Origin: Acanthosepion esculentum
Lineage: Eukaryota; Mollusca; Cephalopoda; Sepiida; Sepiidae
Assembly: GCA_964036315.1 (NCBI GenBank)
Contig: OZ038500.1
Coordinates: 55,958,372 to 56,022,371, forward strand
DNA length: 64,000 nucleotides
Reading direction: 5' to 3'
In this document: positions 22,735 through 33,664 of the stretch, piece after piece
Layout of the letters: every line of letters begins with the position of its first letter
How positions within the stretch are numbered: position 1 is the stretch's first letter
Notes under the pieces: model-generated
Seen by the model: the letters and a program-made list of their open reading frames with translations, nothing else
Database searches by the model: none
What the model was told of the DNA's origin: nothing
Position numbers and translations under genes: made by a program

Positions 22735-22937
22735 TTCAAACTCTCTGCCTCCGGGCAGAGAGGAACTGAGACGAGGCTGTGCCGAAGGGCAGAGTCTCGT
22801 CTGGGGTAGTAGACACCCATCTTTACGGCGTCTACAGGGAAGTTTTGACCGGGCCTATGGGCTTGAATACCCCACAATAAACTTGGCCTTGTGCCGCATC
22901 CGACCATGTGGGGCGGTGGGTGATATAACACTCCCTG
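22735..22937 (+). repeat. Structured repeat R1, copy 2
   Basis: CTCTCTGCCTCCGGGCAGAGAG forms a clean hairpin at 22741-22762, followed by ACGAGGCTGTGCCGAAGGGCAG, CTCGTCTGGGGTAGTAGACA, a CCCCACAATAAACTTGGCC block and CGCATCCGACCATGTGGGGC. Homologous to copy 1 (373-621) and to the adjacent copy 3. Confidence 0.85.
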
Positions 22938-22947
22938 AATTACTTCC

Positions 22948-23150
22948 CTACTGTGCTTGTCAATCTCTCTGCATCTGTGTAGAGAGGAACCCAGACGAGG
23001 CTATGCCAAAGGGTAGAGACTAGTCTGGTGTGGTAGACAGCTACCCAACCCCTTTTTTTACGGTGTTTAAGGGATATTTTTGCCCGGGCTCGGATGCCCC
23101 ACAATAAATTCGGCCTCGTGCCGCATCCGACCGCGTGGGGCAGTTAGTGA
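22948..23150 (+). repeat. Structured repeat R1, copy 3 (tandem with copy 2)
   Basis: Same order of blocks as copy 2 about 212 bp downstream: TCTCTCTGCATCTGTGTAGAGAGG, GACGAGGCTATGCCAAAGGG, TCTGGTGTGGTAGACAGC, CCCCACAATAAATTCGGCC, CGCATCCGACCGCGTGGGGC. The CAATAAA motif in both could be a polyadenylation-like signal. No coding frame spans either copy. Confidence 0.85.
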
Positions 23151-23413
23151 ATATCTCACTATACGGATTACTATTCGGTGGTTACTATTCGAGCGAGTAA
23201 TATCGAACAAGTACTATTTGTGCACGTGTTATTTGGAGGCCTCTGACACCAGCACTGTTCAACAGCGTTACAATAGTTTTATCTGCGATTACAAAGTCTC
23301 TACTGCAACGAGCATTACGAAAGAGACAACGAGTATTCGTTGACATCACATCACATCATTTATCTGAGTTACGAGGATATTACATCCACTCGAGACTTGA
23401 CTAGAAAATTATA

Positions 23414-23417
<4 letters not shown>

Positions 23418-23446
<29 letters not shown>
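23418..23446. repeat. (TA)n microsatellite
   Basis: Short pure TA run at the 3' edge of a minus-strand LINE-A copy. Confidence 0.9.
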
Positions 23447-23447
<1 letters not shown>

Positions 23448-23875
23448 TCGGCAATAAAGTCACTAAGATACAAGAGATTACTCAGTGTGGAAGAAATAGG
23501 AAAGGAATCATTAATCATGAACAGGAGCAAAAAAAGTAAACAGGAGGACAGTAGATAGCGATTGATCTTGCATTTATATTTTTGCAGATTAAAGTTATGG
23601 AGCGGAAAGGGAGTTCCACAATAGAGATGTGCGACAAAAGAAACTGTAAGCATAGAATTTATGCCTACATCTAGCCAGCTCAACTGTAAATTGATGCCAG
23701 TCAAGTACTGCGCTTAAATTCATACAGTCTAGGTACAATAGCAAAGAGTTCACCCAAACAATTGCTATGAAAGTATTTCTAGTAAATCAAAAGTGAGGCA
23801 ACCTTACGGTGGTGAGAAAGTGACCGAAGCCAAGCTGCTAGATAAAGAACGATAATATTAGTAATTCTTCTTTGG
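23447..23875 (-). mobile_element. LINE-A 3' fragment
   Basis: The minus strand carries FCRTSLLWNSLSAP-like residues in TGTGGAACTCCCTTTCCGC (23595-23615), a LQKYKCKINRYL segment (23560-23590) and, upstream, CATAGCAATTGTTTGGGTGA (23755-23775), aligning with the FHGNCSDEL part of other copies. Frames are broken and the conserved 3' terminus is lost at the TA repeat. Confidence 0.75.
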
Positions 23876-23900
23876 ATGTTATCAAGGAGCTCAAGGTGAA

Positions 23901-23903
<3 letters not shown>

Positions 23904-23957
<54 letters not shown>
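23904..23957. repeat. (TA)n microsatellite
   Basis: Pure TA run of about 54 bp. Confidence 0.95.
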
Positions 23958-23964
<7 letters not shown>

Positions 23965-23974
23965 TTAAAAAAAA

Positions 23975-24040
23975 ATATTATCGCAACACCGAATTTCCCA
24001 TGTTTCAAAACTGAAACTTCAATTCACATTCACTCATAAA
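23975..24040. repeat. Left inverted terminal sequence of PLE-2
   Basis: TATTATCGCAACACCG, CCCATGTTTCAAAACTGAAAC and TTCAATTCA are present in reverse complement at 27095-27152. The pair encloses the RT/GIY-YIG pseudogene and its UTR. Confidence 0.75.
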
Positions 24041-24464
24041 AATTAAACTGGCTGGGAGCTAGCGTATCTGTCTATTGACACAAACTCCCTTTTTTTTCAA
24101 GTAGTAATCTGTGGTAGTGCCTCTGTTCCAACACATCGTCTGGGTTTCAATAGCCTTCCATCTGGCATTTTTATGCTTAATTTTTTATTTAATTTTTATA
24201 TAAATTTCAATTACGTTTTTTTTCAAAAGGGGCATTCAAATACTATTTAGTCACATTTTTAATATTTTCTTTTTATTCGTACCTACTTAAGATATATTTA
24301 ATTTATTTACTAGTACATATATGGTAATGTTAAAATTAATATATTAAAATATAATTAATCATTCATTAATTATTTTATTTATAATCAAATATAAATATGT
24401 TAGTTTAATTTTATAAAATTAGCTATTACTTAAGGAAAAAAACTGGTAATGTCTACAAAAAATC

Positions 24465-26335
24465 GCTATTTCATTTCTTTGATTTAATAAATTTTTATTT
24501 TTCAGAAATTTAATAATATTTAAATTTTCACGTGTGTACAAAGGACATGGGTCATTTAATGATCTAAAAGTTCTTGTTTTTTTTATTAATTTCCATTTTA
24601 CTGTTGGTGTTTTATTGGTTTCTTTTAAATGCCAGAAATATTTGGATAACGCTGTTTGGTTGCGATATTTAGTATTATTGAAAGAACTTTGGTGTTGTTT
24701 CCATCTTAATTTAAATTCATTCTTTGCACATCCTACATAGATTCTAACAACATTATGATTCTCAATAGATGAGATATTGCATTGGTAAACTACGGATTTT
24801 ATACGTCATTTATTAATCAAAGGACAATTTTCAAGATTTCTACATTTACATAATTTTCTTTATTTTTGTTTATTCTTACTTCAGTATTTATATTTCTTTG
24901 ATTTTGGTATAAGTATTTATTCATGACTTTGGCATTATGTTTCCTGATAATCCTTTCTAAGTTCTCAGTATAACTGTAACTTAATTTTAAGGTATCCTTA
25001 TTGAGAATTTTTCAGAGTTTACTCTTTCTAGGAAAATGTTTTTAATTAATGCAAGGAATTTTGTCCTAGTTTACTTATAACAATTTTGTTGAATGCGGGT
25101 GTATATCAAATGATTTTTCCTATTTTATTTTTTCTTTTGTTTCTAATTTTATTTTTTACATAATAAATCTTTGGGCATTTATAGCCACTATTCTTTATAG
25201 TTTATCATAGAAATTGCTATGTTCATAAGATATTCCTTCATTTGCTGAATAAGTTCTTATTCTTTTTTCGATAAATGAAGATATTTGCTTAATTATTGAT
25301 GGAGGATGATCAGAATTAGGGTGTATATATAGAGGATTAGTATTGTTTTTTGTAAGGTAGGTATATTTTATTCATTAAATCTAATGTTATATCTAGGAAG
25401 TCAACTATTTTTTAAATTAGTATTTACAGTAATTTTCAAATTAAGGCATTTAAATTCTCTGCGTAATAGCTTTCTAATGTTATCTATTTTAAATTTAGTA
25501 GACTTTCTTATAACCATAAGTCCATAATCTCTATACAGTCCGACGTTGTTAATACTATTTTCACGATGTGCTGTTATATAATATAAAAAAACCCAAAAAG
25601 GTCAGAATAACACGCAGAGTCCAATGATCCCATTATGATGTCAAAACGGTCATCAGATTTTTTAATCCGCTGGTCGCGATTATCAATGATTACTGATTTT
25701 TTCGCATTCATAATTATGTTTTTATCCTCATCTTTTAGGATAGAGTATTGGGTTGCAAAATCCATGGCAGTCGCGAAAAGTTCCCTTGATATTGATGTGC
25801 AGTATTCTTCAATATCAAACTGTATTAGGGTGCAATTTGGTTTTTCCTTAATATTAGTAAACCAATTTTTAACTTCTTTAGTATTGATTCATAGTTTTAA
25901 TCCCAGGCAATTCTTTATTTGTTGGTTAACCCTTTCCAGGATTTTTTTTACTTAGTTTTCCGATTTCAGGTTGGGTTGTGTTGATATTTCTTGCAGTTGG
26001 ATTAACTTCGAAATTGTTTTTTTTTATCCTTTATGGTGATATAGCATTTTTTTTCTCGGTTAGTTTAACTACCCTATCACTAATATTCAATTTACCCGTG
26101 ACGTTTTTACTACTAAAATTTTTTTTCTACCATTAACATTTCTATTATTAGACTTTTCATAGTTCTTAGTTAAATATTTTTAATGAGGTTATTGTTTAAT
26201 GAGGTTGTTGTTTTATAAAAAAAAAACTTCCAGTCTTATCAGATTTTACTAAGACCTTATCTGTTTTATTTATTTCCTTTACTATTTTGTCCAGATGCTT
26301 TTGGAAGTAGCATTTCTTCTCTAGGAAAGATATCA
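24465..26335 (-). pseudogene. Penelope-like RT + GIY-YIG pseudogene (GLYRDDG clade)
   Basis: In minus-strand order: N-terminal RT words (KVLVKSDKT, QPEIGKLSKK), KEKPNCTLIQFDIEEY (RT motif A, near 25820), MDFATQYSILKDEDKNIIM, DDRFDIIMGSLDS (25574-25765), VGLYRDYGLMVIRK (catalytic YxDD degraded to YRDY, about 25530), HPPSIIKQI.., RIRTYSANEGI, then a linker and the GIY-YIG part FKLRWKQHQSSFNNTKYRNQTALSKYFW (24600-24700). Multiple frameshifts and the lost catalytic Asp make it dead. The nuclease would nick target DNA for target-primed reverse transcription. Confidence 0.82.
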
Positions 26336-26372
26336 CATTCAATCATACGTTGTTTATGAAATAGTGGAGGTA

Positions 26373-26375
<3 letters not shown>

Positions 26376-26430
<55 letters not shown>
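26376..26430. repeat. (TA)n microsatellite
   Basis: Pure TA, immediately followed by the H2-module arm. Confidence 0.96.
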
Positions 26431-26432
<2 letters not shown>

Positions 26433-26947
26433 GAAATATAGTCTTAAGGTGTGCTATATTTATGGGATAAAGTGCTCAATATAAGAGATAGAGCGTGCGT
26501 AATATAAAAATTAAAAATTAAAAAATAAATAAATAAGCAAAATGACAATAAAAGAAGTAAAATAAGTTAACCCAAACAAATTACCAAATCACACCCATTA
26601 GAATAGTCGAAATAGAATAAATAAATAAAAAATGAAAAAACAAAATCATTGAACCCAAATAAATAAAGTAAATAATAAACAAATTAACCAACTATTATGA
26701 CCAAAATATTAGTTAAACTATAAAAATCAAACTAAAAATCGGACGAAAAACTAGCTATAACTGTTATATAACGATAAAAGAAAGAAAAAAAACACGCAAA
26801 ATGATTTAACCGAAATACATAAATAAACAAATAAACTACTTCCGGTAAAACAACCGCCAAAATAGACAACCCACAATGCACCCAAGGCCAGTATATACAA
26901 ATAGCCGAGAAAAATAACAGCACTCTAAGTGTTGACTTCTATGTTCA
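26431..26947 (+). mobile_element. PLE 3' UTR with H2-module arm, hammerhead core deleted
   Basis: Starts AAGAAATATAGTCTTAAGGTG and GGGATAAAGTGCTCAATAT (H2 arm), then an A-rich UTR homologous to 51.78-52.23 kb (TTCCGGTAAAACAACCGCC; GCCGAGAAAAATAACAGCAC). At 26922-26935 CAGCACT is joined straight to CTAAGTG. In the 52.24 kb copy about 43 bp holding CTGACGA, GAAA and GTC lie between these, so this copy lacks the ribozyme-like core. It ends TGACTTCTATGTTCACTT at (TA)n. Confidence 0.75.

Positions 26948-26990
<43 letters not shown>
26948..26990. repeat. (TA)n microsatellite
   Basis: Pure TA. Confidence 0.95.
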
Positions 26991-26991
<1 letters not shown>

Positions 26992-27089
26992 AACTCAATT
27001 TTATTATTACATAGAAAAATGAATATGTAAAATTTGATCTATAAATATTAAATGTTCATTTTATAAAATTGATTTATCACAAACCTGAG

Positions 27090-27165
27090 GAGGTATGAAT
27101 TGAAGTTTCAGTTTTGAAACATGGGAATTTCGTTGTTGCGATGATAATATATTAAAAAAAAACAA
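27090..27165. repeat. Right inverted terminal sequence of PLE-2
   Basis: TGAATTGAAGTTTCAGTTTTG, AAACATGGGAATTTCG and GTTGCGATGATAATA are inverted relative to 23975-24040. A CTGAGGA box (27081-27087) precedes it and GAAAC follows (27116), but the stem II that would make this a hammerhead is not convincing. Confidence 0.75.
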
Positions 27166-27265
27166 TTATAATATTATACTCTACTGTTGTGTCGGGCACT
27201 ATTTTTAAAAAATAAATGCTAAGAACTCAGAATTAAAAATCATATTCTTTTTTTCTATTATTTTA

Positions 27266-27266
<1 letters not shown>

Positions 27267-27323
<57 letters not shown>

Positions 27324-27397
27324 CTGTCTGTCTGTCTGTCTGTGTCTGTGTCTGTGTGTGTGTCCGCTTGTGTGTGTGTGTGAACACAATTCTAATA

Positions 27398-27450
<53 letters not shown>
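27267..27450. repeat. (TA)n, (TG)n/(TCTG)n compound array
   Basis: (TA)n 27267-27310, TG/TCTG/TGTC variants to 27380, (TA)n 27400-27450. Confidence 0.93.
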
Positions 27451-27453
<3 letters not shown>

Positions 27454-27544
27454 AACAAGATAATCTGTTGACTACTTAATTCTATTATAAAGAATGTGAC
27501 ATTTAGTTATTTATTATGGCTATAAAAACGGATATAATTAAAAT

Positions 27545-27932
27545 TTAAGCACATTGATTGATGCTTCCATTGATTACGGTTTATCAATCATTTGCTGGTT
27601 ATTCAAGGTCAGAAAGATTTTTCGGTTATAAGAAGATTTTTCGAAATAATAATGAATTAGAGATACAAGTCTTACTAATTAACCCATAGTTGCAGGTAGA
27701 AGAGGATAATTCATACCTTTCCCAAAGTGAATATAATGAACCCAATCGGATCTGGAACTCAACTATCCGATTAACAATTTCGATTCATTATCCATTACAT
27801 CACTCGCTACCCAAAGCTTACAACACCTCGTATTCCGATGTAGTCACCCATCTAGCTACTGACCAGGCTCGACGTTTTTCAGCTTCGGTGATCGAGCAGG
27901 AAACGGTGTTTCAACGTGATGTGGCCGTAAGA
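27545..27932 (-). mobile_element. 5S-rRNA-derived SINE, copy 3 (best 5S head)
   Basis: The reverse complement starts TTACGGCCACATCACGTTGAA, then GATCACCGAAGCTGAA, AACGTCGAGCCTGGTCAGTA, GATGGGTGACTACATCGGAATAC, that is a 5S rRNA with box A/IE/box C regions recognisable, followed by a roughly 270-bp body (AGTGAATATAATGAACCC; CTTACTAATTAACCCATAG; GATTACGGTTTATCAATC). SINE3-type families use the 5S internal promoter for Pol III transcription. Mutations such as TGACTACATCGG for TGACCGCCTGGG show it is not a 5S gene. Confidence 0.85.
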
Positions 27933-28390
27933 CAAAAAAAAATGTCAAGCATAGGAATAAAATCACATCTGCTGTTGTTTGCACGAAACATGTTTTCGGT
28001 CCTATGCAGATCCCACCCTAGATTCCATTTGAAGTTCGTAGAAAGACACTTCATTAACACAGTCATTTCTGTGTAAAGGCGTGGCTGTGTCGACTTAACG
28101 TGATCTGCCTATGAAAAGGCATACTTGTCTCCATATATTATTGAGGGCGGTGTATTTTCTGTCTGTCTTTATGTTTTCTTTTTAATCACCACCATGTACA
28201 CATTTATTTTAATTGCCTTGATCGGGCAATAAAGTGTTATACATCAAACCAGTTAGCTTATTCCATTGTTTTTTCTATCCATTTTCTCTCACCATTTTTT
28301 CACTTGCTTCTCAACTACAGTAGCTGTGAAGTTTTCCATTGCTTTCAATTATGGCCGTTTTATTTATACAGTAAACTTCTGCACCGCTAA

Positions 28391-28391
<1 letters not shown>

Positions 28392-28430
<39 letters not shown>

Positions 28431-28611
28431 TGAAACCCGGATATAAGAGAGTTGTCGGGACCGGAGAATAAGTATCTTATATCCGGGTTTCTCTTATATC
28501 CGGGTTTGGTCTATTTTGTTTTATTAACACAGGCTCTAATTCGGGACCAGAGAAATATCTCTTATATCCGAGTTTCTTTTATATCCTGATTTCTCTTATA
28601 TCCGGGTTACA

Positions 28612-28665
<54 letters not shown>
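28392..28665. repeat. (TA)n tracts on both sides of a MITE
   Basis: (TA)n at 28392-28426 and 28615-28665, interrupted only by the 187-bp element at 28428-28614. The TA tract was probably the target. Confidence 0.9.
28428..28614. mobile_element. 187-bp pogo/Tc1-superfamily MITE
   Basis: The left end CAGTGAAACCCGGATATAAG and right end CTTATATCCGGGTTACACTG form a terminal inverted repeat, with TA on either side as target duplication. Internal CTTATATCCGGGTTTCTC and CTTATATCCGAGTTTC repeat the terminal motif, so the element is internally repetitive and largely fold-back. There is no transposase; mobilisation by a pogo- or Tc1-type enzyme is inferred from the CAGTG..CACTG ends and TA. Confidence 0.85.
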
Positions 28666-28667
<2 letters not shown>

Positions 28668-28673
<6 letters not shown>

Positions 28674-28828
28674 AAAGTCCTGCCAGGATTCAAAATTGGC
28701 AGCCACAATGTTAACAATATAAGATATACAGACTACACAGTGTTGATAGCACGAACAAATAGGAAGCTCCAATATCTCCTACCGAAGGTAGTGAAGGAAA
28801 GCGAAAAGAAATGATTAAACATATACTG
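28668..28828 (+). pseudogene. EN-RT LINE RT fragment
   Basis: Encodes FKIGSHNVNNIRYTDYTVLIA and KLQYLLPKVVKESEKK (28685-28815). RYTDYTVL corresponds to the RYADDTVL catalytic block of EN-RT LINEs, with YADD changed to YTDY. The same region occurs at 34.78-34.90 kb (NNI.YADEHSADS). Only about 50 codons remain. Confidence 0.72.
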
Positions 28829-28837
28829 TAGGAAGAC

Positions 28838-29770
28838 AAAAGAAGAAGACAAAAGAACCTGGCGACTGGTTCGGAATAGACTATCTCACGATGACAAAGC
28901 TTGGCGGATTTTCCAGACTGTGAACGATGTGACCTTAGCTTAGAAGAAAAAGTCTCGTACGCCTTCTACCATTGTTCCCGTGTCCGCTTCCTATGGGACC
29001 ATGTCGGCGGGTTGACGACTTGTATCGCTCGCAAAAAGCTCGTGCTTATTGACCGTGCGTACGCGTGTGATAATGTGTTGCCCCCGTATTCTGGGGTGAA
29101 ACGAATGGTGTTTCTATCGCTGCCGACTACGGCCCGAATGGTAATTTGGACGACACGACAGGAGGAAGTCTTGCGAGGCAAACATTTTTTCTCATCAGGA
29201 TCTGATCCGATTCTTTGAGCATCAGCTCAAGATGAAGATTAGAACTGATAGAAAACGGTTAGTTTGGACAGACTTTAGCGAAAGGTGTCTGACAGAGGCG
29301 AGCTTGGTTCATGTGAACGGGGCTAGCCTTGATTATCTTTTTTTTAGGTCTGCCTAATTCACAATCGGGGTGGTTTCCTGTGGAGCCCTCCCCTAGTTAT
29401 TATAGAAAAGATTTGTTTACCTAGTGAGTACTGTTCCCGGCTTCATCTTTGGTTATGATCTAAGTTGATATTCTCAACCTCCCCAGTTTGTTTTGGCACC
29501 CCTGGGTCAGCTTTCTTTACTCCTTTTGTTCGTATTTTTTCTCCTTTCCCTTTCCTTTAGCGAGAGAGCCTCTTGATTCTGTCTAAGGGCAGAATACAGC
29601 GGCCTCTCCTTTTGGAGGGTTGGACGCGACCTACTAACAGCAGTTATCTTGGTTTGGTTTGTTTTGATATTTAGTTTGTTTTGGGGTTCATCCTCGCCCC
29701 TTTCATTGTAAATCATCCCTAGATTTTTATGTATAAAATTTTTATGGTCATGAAATTTTTATGTCATTGG
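28838..29770 (+). pseudogene. TX1-like LINE C-terminus and 3' UTR
   Basis: WRLVRNRLSHDDKAW-like residues lead into DFPDCERCDLSLEEKVSYAFYHC (Cys/His knuckle of the zf-RVT type, 28907-28975), then FLWDHVGGLTTCIARKKLVLI, VKRMVFLSLPTTARMVIWTTRQ (to 29160). A frameshift near 29180-29210 continues as FFEHQLKMKIRTDRKRLVW and ends VNGASLDYLFFRSA, stop at about 29357. The UTR has a GAATACAGCGGCCTCTCC hairpin region and a terminal tandem of ATTTTTATG-type units near 29720-29765. L1/TX1-type elements end this way. Frameshift and missing RT core make it non-functional. Confidence 0.78.
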
Positions 29771-30175
29771 GTGCGTTTTTCAGGTTCCAGAGAGTAAACG
29801 GCATTATGGTGTATGGAGGATTGATTAGTGACGATATGAGTTCATGTGGTGAATGTGCAAATTGTAATGAGTGAATCGGTCGTGAATCGGATTAGCTAGG
29901 TATAAGATAGTCAGTGAAGACCAGACTCAACCCCTTCCCCATTTCGGCCTCGTGACATAATTGTATTTATTTACAATAAATCTCAATATGATGTCTAGGT
30001 AGTCCACCACTAGCAGTGGTTTACCTATTTCACGTTGCCAGCGAGCATTCTAATTTGCTGATGTTATAAAACTTACCATTCTATTTCCAACCTCTGTTTT
30101 AGTTACTTCTCATTCAGTAACCCTTTCCTAGTTACAACAATAACGAAGACAAAATTATTAAGAGCTACATATGAT
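29771..30175. other. Unassigned interval
   Basis: No gene or repeat recognised. Confidence 0.45.
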
Positions 30176-30179
30176 AGGT

Positions 30180-30234
30180 AATTGGGTAGAGCCCTGATCG
30201 TCTACGTCCTGAGGAGATGCGGTACATAAAGAAG
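30180..30234 (+). mobile_element. EN-RT LINE 3'-end stub
   Basis: GTAGAGCCCTGATCGTCTACG then CCTGAGGAGATGCGGTACAT equals the end of the 34.6-35.6 kb copy (GAGCCATGATCGCCTACG, ACACGGCACATAAA). Confidence 0.65.
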
Positions 30235-30400
30235 TTGGCGGGGAAGCAGGATACCAGATGAAACGTACAAGAAAGAGAAATTATTAGAACCGAAGAGACG
30301 GTTGGTTCTAGCTAGTTCAACAGAAAAGCGATGAGACCTAATTACTTATCTAGTCGCATGCTTAAATGCATCATGTGAAGACACATCACATGGAGAAGAA
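30235..30400 (-). mobile_element. LINE-A fragment
   Basis: GAAGAGACGGTTGGTTC (30290), AGCGATGAGACCTAA and CTTAAATGCATCATGTG (30365) align with the minus-strand LINE-A segment at 52.73-52.83 kb (GAAGAGACGGCTACATT, TTTAAATGTATGAAG). Confidence 0.55.
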
Positions 30401-32755
30401 CAATATCAGAACTTTATTATGACATAAAAACCGACGGAATTAAAACAGAAAATAAAACATCATAACTGCTCTAGTTGATGTGAAATTTACTGCCGTTGGT
30501 TTTTTTTTTCTCTGCTTATACGTTTTTTATTTCGCCATATATGAAATATTTCACTGTTAATGCAGTCTCCGTCTGGCTATGTAACGCCGTTGATTTTTTC
30601 CCGCTATTTGGATAAAAAATGATAGTATATGCAACTTGATATGCCGTTGATTGGTTTCATGTTATTTGCCTTATTTATTTGTTACATTTCGTATTATGTA
30701 CAAACATTTAAATGCGATAAAACAAGTGTAGCTTGCACCTAATATTACTGGCCCTTTGTGAAAAGAAAGTGCAATGAGAGTAGATTAAAATTAGCGGATT
30801 ATTGATGTAAAAATCGGAGATCTCTTAGTTATATCTCTATAAATAATGCACAGTGTACGTGTGTCCGTCCCTCCGTTCGTTTTTCGATCTTGGCAGGTAG
30901 TAACTTCTGTAAATTAAAAATTAAATAAAGTTAAATTTAAATATCGCACAGAGTGAAAGGTTTAAAAAACAATTATTTATTAAAAGTTTAGCTTTAATTT
31001 CGCTTCTCGTCGCAGTTGCAATTGATATCTAATTAAACAGTAATTAAAACTTAAGCGGTGCCCTGTACGTTTCTCATATGTTTTTTCTTCTTTTTTTTTG
31101 CACGCGTACTGTAATGTTTTCGAAATATTACATAGCTCGAGTTCCCTAATGTTTTTAAAAGTTGCTTTATGTGAAGGGATCATTAAGAATGGTGATTTTA
31201 AAAAAGTTATACTGAATTAAGTTATCGAATAAAGAAATAATAATTTTATTATTTCTAATTTTTTATAACTTTTACGTACATAGGACGCTGAAGGTAAAAG
31301 GTCGAAAGCCTAAAAGGTCTCCTCAGAAGCGGTTTTTAGGAGAGTAAATAATAACTCCGTCTATGATTTTATGTGAATTCGCTGTACGAGTTCAAATAAC
31401 AGCCTCGTTTTGGTAAGAAATTCAAATGTGCACATTTCACCAAAGTCAAATTGACATGAACGATGTTAAAGTTTTATTTAAAATGTCTTTACTTTTTAAG
31501 TCTCGAAGGATCAGAAAATGTTTCTGAATACGAATTTAGCTGTCACTAATTCAATCTAAAAATGATAACATCCGGGGATCGCGATAATTTTCCATGCATT
31601 GCTTCTCTACATATCTAAGGCCAATTCTATTGCAGGCTTTTCGGTTGCAGGCTTTTAAATGAAGTTGTTAAAGAGGAAATTGCAGATTTTATGTTTTAAC
31701 TTGACATTTTTTTAAATAAATTTTCCTGAAAACGAAAATATTTTTAATTAATATTTGATTTTTCTATTATATATTATTTCTTGGGTATTCAGTGAAAATC
31801 CTATTGAATTCGTTTTTGCTAAATATTTTTTAGCAAAACTGGAAGGCTTTTCAGCTCGCTAGTTTCCTGTATCAACTGTTTCGTTAAATTGTAAGAACTT
31901 AACATGAGCAATAATGGATTTTAATCGGTAAAAAAAATGTATATATCATTTACATATTTGAGGAAAAATTTCGCTAAGGAAGAAAAAGGCAGATTTTGAT
32001 TGCAGAAATCGTAAGTGGAGATTTAAAAGTAGAAAAATATGATCCAAAGTTTTCAAGGCAGCATGAAAAAATAAGAAAACATCCTCCGTAAAAAAAAAAA
32101 AAATCTCGAACTAAAATGTAATGTATCAGTGTTTTCAAAAAAACTACATCAATTCCTTCCAGGCAAGCACATCTCGGATCAAAATCGGATTAAAGTAGAT
32201 TTTAATGAATTTATCGATTCCTGAAATGAAGAATTCTTTCAAGAGGGGTTTCATTTCAATGTAAAATAAATGAATAGACGCCAAGTGGTAAATTGTGTCT
32301 TTGTAAATAGATTTTTATGTTAATTTTTAAAATTATATATTTAAACATATCGAGAACTTCGTGACGAACAATCTGGCATAGAAACGCACAAAGTCCTCCG
32401 GACATGAATCAATGCCAATGTGAAAATCTATCTGCTTCTATTTATCCAACAGATGCTTATCCATTATTAGAAAAGCAAACGATACACAATAAGACACGTT
32501 TATTCAAATCCATCTTGATAGCGCTCAGTTTCCATAGTTCAAAACCGCATGCGCGGGCTTGTGGCTGATAATTCGTTTTCCCTACTACAAATCCTTTCCC
32601 CAGAAAGGAAGTGCTGCTAGACTCTCGTTAATCTATTGATATTTTCATGGCAGATTTCGCCTATTGTCCGGTCAGTACTCCTTCCATGCTCATTGAGCTG
32701 AAGTAGAGATCTAACCTTTGTTTCGTTGTAAAGAATATGCCTCACCGGTTCGTTT
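30401..32755. other. Longest repeat-poor interval; no gene recognised
   Basis: About 2.35 kb without microsatellites or TE family that I can name, AT-rich, short open frames only. If this locus holds unique intronic or intergenic DNA, it is here. Confidence 0.45.
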
Positions 32756-33079
32756 CTTTCTTCCATGGACCTAATGATTTAACTATATTAGCATTTTGGT
32801 GACCAGTGGCTGTGAATTTTCATTATGGGGGTACCCGGGTGGCAGATTTCTGGTTGCTGTATCCCAACTGGAAACAAGGACCCCGTACTCTTTGGTAGCG
32901 TTTAGTGAGGCTACTCTTGTCAACAGTGACATAATATCAGGGTATTTACAGTGATGGTAGCGCATGGAAAGGTGTCCCTGCATGTACTTCTTGTTGGCAA
33001 CCCCAAAGCCCCATTATAACTTAGTCTTACCCACCTTCCGGATGATCAGTTTGTATTACCATTGACGATCGCCAGTGAT

Positions 33080-33240
33080 AATTATTTTGGTCCCTTTTTT
33101 TTGTTCTTTTATTGATCTTACTTGTTAATAATGTTTTCTTTTTCTCATATTCTCTAACAGCCAGTAATCCCTTAAAAATTACTGGCTTTATTGATTTGCT
33201 TGGGGATAAAATGATTAAAAAGAAAAGAAAAGAAAAGAGA
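33080..33240 (+). mobile_element. LINE-A-related 3' terminus
   Basis: CTCTAACAGCCAGTAATCCC, ACTGGCTTTATTGATTTGC and TTGGGGATAAAATGATTAAA resemble the LINE-A end (TGTAACCCC..TAGTGGC..TTGCTTGGGGTGA), followed by an (AAAAG)n tail. Sequence upstream to 32756 may belong to it but has no recognisable coding. Confidence 0.5.
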
Positions 33241-33595
33241 AAGATGCTCGGTTGAACTTTAAGTTTTGTTCTACCAGTTCAAAACCTTTACAGCTAGAAT
33301 CCGCCAGGCTACACACTTAATTAACGAACGCATTCTCATTTCTTTTATATTCCGTTGGCCAGGAGGACGTTCCATTCAGATAGCTTCTTCCTTACATTAT
33401 GGAACCAACTCCCGAGGGGGTGCTTCCCCGTCAATAGAAACTTAACCTCTTCAAGGTGTGAGTTAAACATTATCTATCCCACATATCAACATAATATGCG
33501 CATCGTCCTTCCCTGTACGTCCTCACACCAACCCCAATAAGTAACCCTAAAATGGTTGGTCCTTGGGCCTTGGATTGGAGGAAAAAAAAAAGTAA
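33241..33595 (+). mobile_element. LINE-B C-terminal fragment
   Basis: RRTFHSDSFFLTLWNQLPRGCFP (33357-33430) has the layout of the CR1/jockey terminal motif 'R..FF..SFF..LWN.LP...F', but differs from LINE-A. It ends TTGGGCCTTGGATTGG plus A-run. Confidence 0.6.
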
Positions 33596-33664
33596 AGAAA
33601 TCAGGCTCACTTTTAGACCACAGCGATTAGGGCTAGGGTTTTGGCGTTTGAATTCTGTCTTCAT

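Noticed and set aside
22545..22931. 128-residue minus frame and 122-residue plus frame over 22.5-23.0 kb
   Set aside because: They lie across repeat R1 in both orientations with no domain; best explained by GC-rich repeat sequence.
27081..27125. CTGAGGA ... GAAAC as a hammerhead
   Set aside because: The core words are there, but no convincing stem II or stem III could be drawn by eye.
28966..29181. 71-residue minus-strand frame
   Set aside because: Antisense shadow of the TX1-like LINE C-terminus.
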